Positions 6,029 to 10,128 of a stretch of 10,128 nucleotides of DNA are shown one piece after another (within the stretch, counting starts at the first letter, position 1; each line of letters starts with the position of its first letter). A program made the translations under genes and the position numbers. Under the pieces are notes generated by a model, which had not been told where the DNA came from, ran no database searches, and saw nothing but the letters and a program-made list of their open reading frames with translations. Source of the DNA: Deltaproteobacteria bacterium (lineage in GTDB: Bacteria; Desulfobacterota; Deferrimicrobia; Deferrimicrobiales; Deferrimicrobiaceae); NCBI GenBank assembly GCA_025357175.1, contig JANXPS010000191.1, positions 1-10,128 of the forward strand, written 5' to 3'.

Positions 6029-7246
6029 ATGACTACAGGTATCGCCAGGGCATTGCACGCAAAAGCGATAGAACAACTTGACCTGAGAAATACAGGAATT
6101 CTCCCGGGCGGCGGGAATGGCTTGCGTGATATTGCAAAGAAGTTCCTTGAACGAGAATTGAAGCCTCTCGATATTTCCGAAGATCAAAAAAGCACGTTGG
6201 AAACTGGAATTCTCGATGAGATGTTTGCGTATGGGCCGATCACGCCCCTGTTGGCCGATCCTTCCGTTTCTGAAATCATGGTCGTCGGAAAAGCATCCGT
6301 CTACGTGGAAAAGCAGGGAATCGTTCAAGCGGCAAATGTCTCGTTTCTCAGCGATGACTCTTTAAGATCGACGATAGACCGAATGATCTCCGCCGTGAAT
6401 CGACGCCTGGACGAAGCAAACCCATACGCCGACGCGCGTTTGCCGGATGGGTCGCGAGTCAATGCTATCATTCCGCCCGTATCACTTTCCGGCCCCTGCC
6501 TCACAATCCGTAAATTCAGGGCGACGCCGTATTCGCTTGATGAATTGGTCTGTATTGGCGCCCTCACCGAGGAAGCCGGCACATTTCTAAAAAACGCCGT
6601 CCTTCAAAAAATGAACATCATCATTTCCGGCGGGACAGGTTCCGGGAAAACGACCCTGCTCAACGCGCTCAGTCAGTATATTCCTGAGCACGAGCGGATC
6701 ATTACGATCGAGGATGCTGCCGAAATAAAGTTGATAAAACCCCATGTTGTTCGCCTGGAATCCCGTCCACCCAACTCCGAGGGAGTCGGCGAAGTCACGA
6801 TTCGCGATCTGGTGCGCAATTCATTGCGAATGCGGCCCGATCGAATCATTGTCGGCGAATGCCGTGGTGGAGAAACACTGGACATGCTTCAAGCCATGAA
6901 CACGGGGCATGACGGATCGATAACCACAGGGCACGCCAATACTCCGAGAGACATGCTGAGACGCCTCGAAACAATGGTACTCGTCGGGGGGATCGACATG
7001 CCGTTGCGGGCGATTCGTGACCAGATTGCCTCCGCGATCGACCTGATTGTACAGGTCTCCCGGCTTGCCGATGGTCGAAGAGCCGTAACTTCGATCACTG
7101 AAATTGCGGGAATCGGCGAAAACCAGATTCTGCTTCAGGAACTTTTCCAACGAAACCGCGGCGGAAAAACAGGCACGGAATCGGAATTAATTCGAACAGG
7201 GATTCGGGCCAGGATCGAGTCTGCGAACGATGGGGGATGGGAGTGA
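6029..7246 (+). CDS. cpaF: CpaF/TadA, Tad pilus assembly ATPase
   Basis: This is a 405-residue secretion ATPase of the VirB11/PulE superfamily, a cytoplasmic hexamer that powers Flp pilus assembly. The N-terminal domain (about 35-175) includes the family pattern YGPITPLLADPSVSEIMV (68-85) and the DARLPDGSRVN segment (135-145). The RecA-like domain carries Walker A GGTGSGKT at 201-208, the Asp-box region IITIEDAAE at 224-232, the Walker B region RPDRIIVGECRGGE at 269-282 and the His box GHAN at 301-304. All catalytic motifs look intact. The start ATG is fixed by the AGGAGG at 6019-6024. The protein lacks the long N-terminal extension of some CpaF proteins. It is followed by tadB with a 10-nt overlap. 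No TadZ/CpaE gene precedes it, although one often does in tad loci. Confidence 0.97.
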   Translation: MTTGIARALHAKAIEQLDLRNTGILPGGGNGLRDIAKKFLERELKPLDISEDQKSTLETGILDEMFAYGPITPLLADPSVSEIMVVGKASVYVEKQGIVQAANVSFLSDDSLRSTIDRMISAVNRRLDEANPYADARLPDGSRVNAIIPPVSLSGPCLTIRKFRATPYSLDELVCIGALTEEAGTFLKNAVLQKMNIIISGGTGSGKTTLLNALSQYIPEHERIITIEDAAEIKLIKPHVVRLESRPPNSEGVGEVTIRDLVRNSLRMRPDRIIVGECRGGETLDMLQAMNTGHDGSITTGHANTPRDMLRRLETMVLVGGIDMPLRAIRDQIASAIDLIVQVSRLADGRRAVTSITEIAGIGENQILLQELFQRNRGGKTGTESELIRTGIRARIESANDGGWE

Positions 7247-8088
7247 GCGCTTTTGAACTGACCCTCTTAAGCATTGGATCCGTATTACTTGCGTTATTCC
7301 TGGTAAGGAGTGCATACCCATTTGCAGAAAGGCGGCTGTCAACCATAGCAGAAAGGCGTTCGGCTCACTTGAAGAGCGATTTTATGCGATTGTCCTCAAG
7401 GAAACTGCTGGGATGCTTTGTCGCCTCTGGGGCAGTTATCGGGGTCGCATCGTATCTGGTTTCTGGTAACGTCATGATCTCGTTAATCGCGGCATCAATT
7501 CCGGTTCTTTTTTCAGAACTGGCCGTTAAAAAATACCGTCGCCAAAGACGCATCCGAATTGTCTCTCAATTGCCGTCATTCCTCGAAACCTTGTCCGGAT
7601 ACGTCAAGGCCGGCCACAGTCTTCCCGAGGGCCTGGTCTCCGCCATTCCCCTCCTACCTCATGGAATAAAGGAAGAAATCTCCTGGCTATCCCAACTTAA
7701 TAGACTTGGAACACCCCTTTCGGACGCCTTTCTTGCGTGGGAAGAAAGGATGCCATCACCGGAACTATCACTGGTTGCACGTCCGATGCGAATCGCAATT
7801 TCGACCGGGGGAAACATCGTGTCACTTCTTGAACGCGCCAGGGACGTTCTACGTGCCAGGCAACGCCAGCAAGACAAGATGCAAAGCATGACGGCACAGG
7901 GTCGACTTCAAGCTCTTGTCCTGACCATGCTTCCTCCGATTTTCCTGTTGGTGCTTTCCAAAATGGAGGATGGTTTCTGGGATGCCATTACCGGAACCGG
8001 AACCGGCCGAATGTTGATTCTGACTGCGGGGATATTGCAGTTATTTGGTTGGCTGTTCATCCGGAAAATATTGGCAATCAAACTATGA
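7237..8088 (+). CDS. tadB: TadB, inner-membrane platform protein (T2SS F domain)
   Basis: The protein has 283 residues and is an inner-membrane platform subunit that works with TadC and CpaF. Transmembrane helices are predicted at about 6-24, 56-76, 78-94, 224-241 and 258-278. The cytoplasmic T2SS-F domain lies at about 108-225, with QLPSFLETLSGYVKAGHSLPEGL (written in part), the STGGNIVSLLER segment (189-200) and the AQGRLQALVLTMLPP entry into the next helix. The start is ATG 7237, which overlaps the cpaF end by 10 nt. GTG 7243, giving a 4-nt GTGA overlap with GGGGGATGGGA just upstream, is a credible alternative, and the two proteins differ by two residues. The tandem CCGGAA at 7991-8006 encodes a Thr-Gly repeat in the loop before the last helix. 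Confidence 0.93.
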   Translation: MGVSAFELTLLSIGSVLLALFLVRSAYPFAERRLSTIAERRSAHLKSDFMRLSSRKLLGCFVASGAVIGVASYLVSGNVMISLIAASIPVLFSELAVKKYRRQRRIRIVSQLPSFLETLSGYVKAGHSLPEGLVSAIPLLPHGIKEEISWLSQLNRLGTPLSDAFLAWEERMPSPELSLVARPMRIAISTGGNIVSLLERARDVLRARQRQQDKMQSMTAQGRLQALVLTMLPPIFLLVLSKMEDGFWDAITGTGTGRMLILTAGILQLFGWLFIRKILAIKL

Positions 8089-8903
8089 TAACCAGAGATA
8101 TTGTTCTGATCATCGTTATGTTTTTCCCCGGAGCTTACCTGCTTGGCAAGTCTATGGTTCAATTTAACAACGTTTCCATCACTTGTCGCTTGGTAACCGG
8201 TTACACCCGTATTCACAGGGCATGGACTGGCCGATTAATCGATTCCGGATGGGTTTCATTCCCGGGGATTCGCCTGACCGACCCGATAAAGTCCTGGGCA
8301 TGCGCGGAAATATGCATGTTCATGACGATATTCATCGGAATTTCGTTTTCAAATTCTTTAGGATCAGTTCTATCCCCTTTTCCGCTTGGGTTTATAGCAG
8401 GATCATCAGTGCTGTATTTATCCCTGAAAAGTGAATCAAGGAGAACAGTCTCTATATTTCAGCAAGACCTTCCCCTCGCAGCGTTCCTGATGTCTTTATT
8501 GATCGAATCCGGGTTGGGTCCCGCTGCTGCCCTGAGAGAAACGGTCATGGCATTGCCTGCACGTGGTTGCGCCAACGAGTTGAACGATATCCTGAAGGGG
8601 CGGGAATTGGGATTATCGAAGCACGACCTTTTCGAAGGATCTCGCAACAGGGTTCCGATCGACGACTACAGGGGTTTTTTGAACCTGCTGGAACAAGGCG
8701 AGAGACTTGGAATCGGACTTTCCCAGGGGCTAAACGAACTGTCGCGTCGTATTCTTGAGACCCAGTCGCATCGCGCAGAATTGTTGGCGCAACAAGCTGC
8801 GGTCAAAATGCTGCTGCCTTTGGTGATGTTTATATTTCCAGCTGTCTTCCTTATTGTATTGTCACCTGTAATATTAAATCTATGCAGTATGGCGGGGTGG
8901 TAA
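8085..8903 (+). CDS. tadC: TadC, inner-membrane platform protein (T2SS F domain)
   Basis: The protein has 272 residues and is the partner of TadB in the inner-membrane platform. The start is ATG 8085 in an ATGA overlap with tadB; the earlier in-frame TTG at 8049 lies within the tadB C-terminal helix and is unlikely. Helices are predicted at about 5-21, 73-88, 94-114 and 242-268. The T2SS-F domain is at about 122-240: a DLPLAAFLMSLLIESGLGPAAALR stretch (written in part), LLEQGERLGIGLSQGLNELS (201-220) and the family-typical AQQAAVKMLLPLVMFIFPAVF leading into the last helix. These match TadC rather than TadB, in which this position reads AQGRLQA. It is the last recognisable tad gene in the window; a small gene starts directly after its stop. 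Confidence 0.93.
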   Translation: MITRDIVLIIVMFFPGAYLLGKSMVQFNNVSITCRLVTGYTRIHRAWTGRLIDSGWVSFPGIRLTDPIKSWACAEICMFMTIFIGISFSNSLGSVLSPFPLGFIAGSSVLYLSLKSESRRTVSIFQQDLPLAAFLMSLLIESGLGPAAALRETVMALPARGCANELNDILKGRELGLSKHDLFEGSRNRVPIDDYRGFLNLLEQGERLGIGLSQGLNELSRRILETQSHRAELLAQQAAVKMLLPLVMFIFPAVFLIVLSPVILNLCSMAGW

Positions 8904-9161
8904 ATGACAACAAATGCTAAAATAATTATATTACTTTCCTCTTTAACAGTATTATACCAAAGTGAAATTATCGATGCCGGCAACAATCACAAACTACATT
9001 CCGCGATTTCCGACCCGGAAACCCATAACAAACCGTCGCATTTCATCCCCAATGTTCGGCTTTCGCTTCGAATCGCGGAAGCGAAACGCGATATGAGAAA
9101 AACCAGAATTTACAGGAGCATTTTGAGAAGAGATAAAAGTGGATTACTCGGACGACCTTGA
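8904..9161 (+). CDS. Small exported protein of unknown function after tadC
   Basis: The protein has 85 residues. The ATG follows the tadC TAA with no gap, and GGCGGGGTGG lies just upstream as a possible Shine-Dalgarno. The N-terminus (TNAKIIILLSSLTVLYQSE) looks like a short signal peptide or weak membrane anchor. The mature part is His/Asn-rich first, then strongly basic (many Arg and Lys after residue 50: RLSLRIAEAKRDMRKTRIYR). There is no cysteine and no recognised domain. The first 100 bases are much more AT-rich than the neighbours, with rarer codons such as ATA and TTA. The end overlaps the end of the convergent kinase gene by 18 nt. Its tight junction and signal-like start support a real gene, but it is too short to be sure. 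Confidence 0.55.
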   Translation: MTTNAKIIILLSSLTVLYQSEIIDAGNNHKLHSAISDPETHNKPSHFIPNVRLSLRIAEAKRDMRKTRIYRSILRRDKSGLLGRP

Positions 9162-9168
9162 TTTTATC
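9132..9168. terminator. Possible bidirectional transcription end between convergent genes
   Basis: The inverted repeat GATAAAA (9132-9138) and TTTTATC (9162-9168) has 7 perfect base pairs and spans the stop codons of both converging genes. The stem is AT-only apart from one GC pair, and the loop is 23 nt, so this is a weak hairpin for an intrinsic terminator. It is offered as the only structured candidate in the junction, which has no non-coding gap because the two genes overlap by 18 nt. Confidence 0.25.
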
Positions 9169-10128
9169 AGCGCGACGATAAGGTTCTGGTTTTCTTTTTC
9201 ACTAACCGTCAGGGAGATGAGACGATCAACGCCGAGGGGTTCATTAACGAACCTGAAAGTGTGTTCCCCGACCGGAAGTTGCAAGGAGCGTATCGGCGTT
9301 TCGCCCAGGTATCTGCTCCCCTCGTACACCTTTGCCCACGGAATCGCTTGAATGATCGGAATAGTTCCCGTCGATAACTGGATCCCGTTATCCGGGAGGA
9401 TATCTTTTGCTGTCGGCACCACCTGAGCGTGAGTCGGTTCTTCGACAGTAGAATAGGGCGACCCTGGCAATGTCACCCTGGCAAGGTTCCCCCCCCCTTT
9501 TCTCGTCAAATCGCGATGGGATTCGGGTCCAAGCGATACGATGTTTCCGCCCGTTTCGACAGGGGCAGGCCGATCCAGGGCAGGTGGTGATTCTGCCGCC
9601 GTCCTGATGGACTCGCGATAATAGATTCCTGCTACGGCGGCACCTATCGCGATAACGGCAATCCCGGCCGCCGCTTTCCTTGCTCCCGAGCCGTATGATG
9701 GCCTGCTCTCCCTGAGGATAGCCGGTTGATGAGCATTCGCATCGATAGCGTCCAACTGGTCGGGATCAATCAGGGTCACGACACCTTGGAGGTCAGGAAA
9801 CAGCACATCCCAGAACGCCTCTACTTCTTTCCTCGTGGCCCTGCATGGAATCGCAGCCTCGATCGCCATGATAAACGCATCCGCGTCGATATAGCGGTCT
9901 TCAGGCCTGAGCGACAATGCCCTTCGAAGTAGGCTCTCCACCCCGGGGTCAAACCAATGCGACTTCAGAAGCAGATTCGGTGGATCGAATTCGGACATAA
10001 GACGTTGCGCCTCGTCAAACGTCGCTGACGGGAATAGGGGGGCCCCGGTGATAAGTTCAAAACCACATACAGCGGCTGAGAATAAATCCGACCTGTAATC
10101 GTTGCCTTGCCCGGTCAGTGCTTCGGGC
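9144..10128 (-). CDS. Hanks-type Ser/Thr protein kinase with transmembrane segment and periplasmic PEGA domain (N-terminus beyond window)
   Basis: About 327 residues are visible. The frame stays open to the right edge, so ATG 9998 is internal; numbering starts at the edge. The first residues, PEALTG...DYRSDLFSAAVCGFELITG (about 1-28), are kinase subdomains VIII-IX: the P-E of the APE motif and the D-x-x-S-D-L-F-S pattern. RRALSLRPEDRY (68-79) holds the conserved C-lobe arginine of subdomain XI. A cytoplasmic linker leads to one transmembrane helix at about 152-170 (AGIAVIAIGAAVAGIYY), then a Pro/Ser-rich linker and a PEGA domain at about 258-323 (PWAKVYEGSRYLGETPI, then LPVGEHTFRF). The HRD and DFG motifs are outside the window, so activity cannot be judged. 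It is convergent with the tad operon. A run of nine G on the coding strand (9489-9497) encodes three glycines in the linker. It may phosphorylate a protein read by the FHA domain of the activator upstream; this is inferred. Confidence 0.9.
   Translation of the reverse strand, partial: PEALTGQGNDYRSDLFSAAVCGFELITGAPLFPSATFDEAQRLMSEFDPPNLLLKSHWFDPGVESLLRRALSLRPEDRYIDADAFIMAIEAAIPCRATRKEVEAFWDVLFPDLQGVVTLIDPDQLDAIDANAHQPAILRESRPSYGSGARKAAAGIAVIAIGAAVAGIYYRESIRTAAESPPALDRPAPVETGGNIVSLGPESHRDLTRKGGGNLARVTLPGSPYSTVEEPTHAQVVPTAKDILPDNGIQLSTGTIPIIQAIPWAKVYEGSRYLGETPIRSLQLPVGEHTFRFVNEPLGVDRLISLTVSEKENQNLIVALIKSRSSE

Noticed and set aside
7991..8006. Tandem CCGGAA repeat
   Set aside because: It is only two and a half short units within tadB, encoding Thr-Gly; no sign of a repeat array or mobile element.
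8049..8084. TTG start extending TadC by 12 residues
   Set aside because: It lies within the last TadB helix codons; ATG 8085 with the ATGA overlap fits the neighbouring junctions better.

Overview
The window holds an almost complete Tad (tight adherence, Flp-type IVb) pilus locus of a Gram-negative bacterium, with two regulatory genes at its edges, both cut by the window ends. A secretin implies an outer membrane. Base composition is moderately GC-rich. A sigma54 activator with an FHA domain together with a Ser/Thr kinase carrying a PEGA domain is a combination common in Desulfobacterota/Myxococcota-like lineages. That placement is an inference; nothing here fixes the taxon.

Layout. (1) Positions 2-1321, plus strand: the 3' part of a sigma54 enhancer-binding protein with an N-terminal FHA domain. 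The reading frame is open from the left edge, so the ATG at 296 is internal. (2) Positions 1322-1501: intergenic region with a good -24/-12 sigma54 promoter (1447-1462) and, about 85 bp upstream of the predicted transcription start, a 22-bp dyad (1376-1397) that could be the activator's site. (3) Positions 1502-8903: a tightly packed operon of Flp pilin, TadE-like pseudopilin, TadG-like membrane protein, second TadE-like pseudopilin, an unrecognised secreted or membrane-anchored protein, CpaB/RcpC, CpaC/RcpA secretin, CpaF/TadA ATPase, TadB and TadC. Nearly all junctions overlap, several as ATGA or TGATG, which suggests translational coupling. (4) Positions 8904-9161: a small secreted or anchored protein of unknown role directly after tadC. 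(5) Positions 9144-10128, minus strand and convergent: the C-lobe, transmembrane segment and periplasmic PEGA domain of a Hanks-type Ser/Thr kinase whose catalytic core lies beyond the right edge.

How they fit. Flp and the pseudopilins would be processed by a prepilin peptidase, which is not in the window. CpaF powers assembly on the TadB/TadC inner-membrane platform, and the fibre exits through the CpaC secretin with CpaB as a periplasmic partner. TadZ/CpaE and the TadD lipoprotein are also absent. The most interesting hypothesis is regulatory: the kinase (pThr writer) and the FHA-sigma54 activator (pThr reader) flank the pilus operon, and the operon carries a sigma54 promoter. Envelope sensing through PEGA could therefore switch pilus expression through threonine phosphorylation. 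No CRISPR, tRNA, rRNA or insertion sequence was seen.
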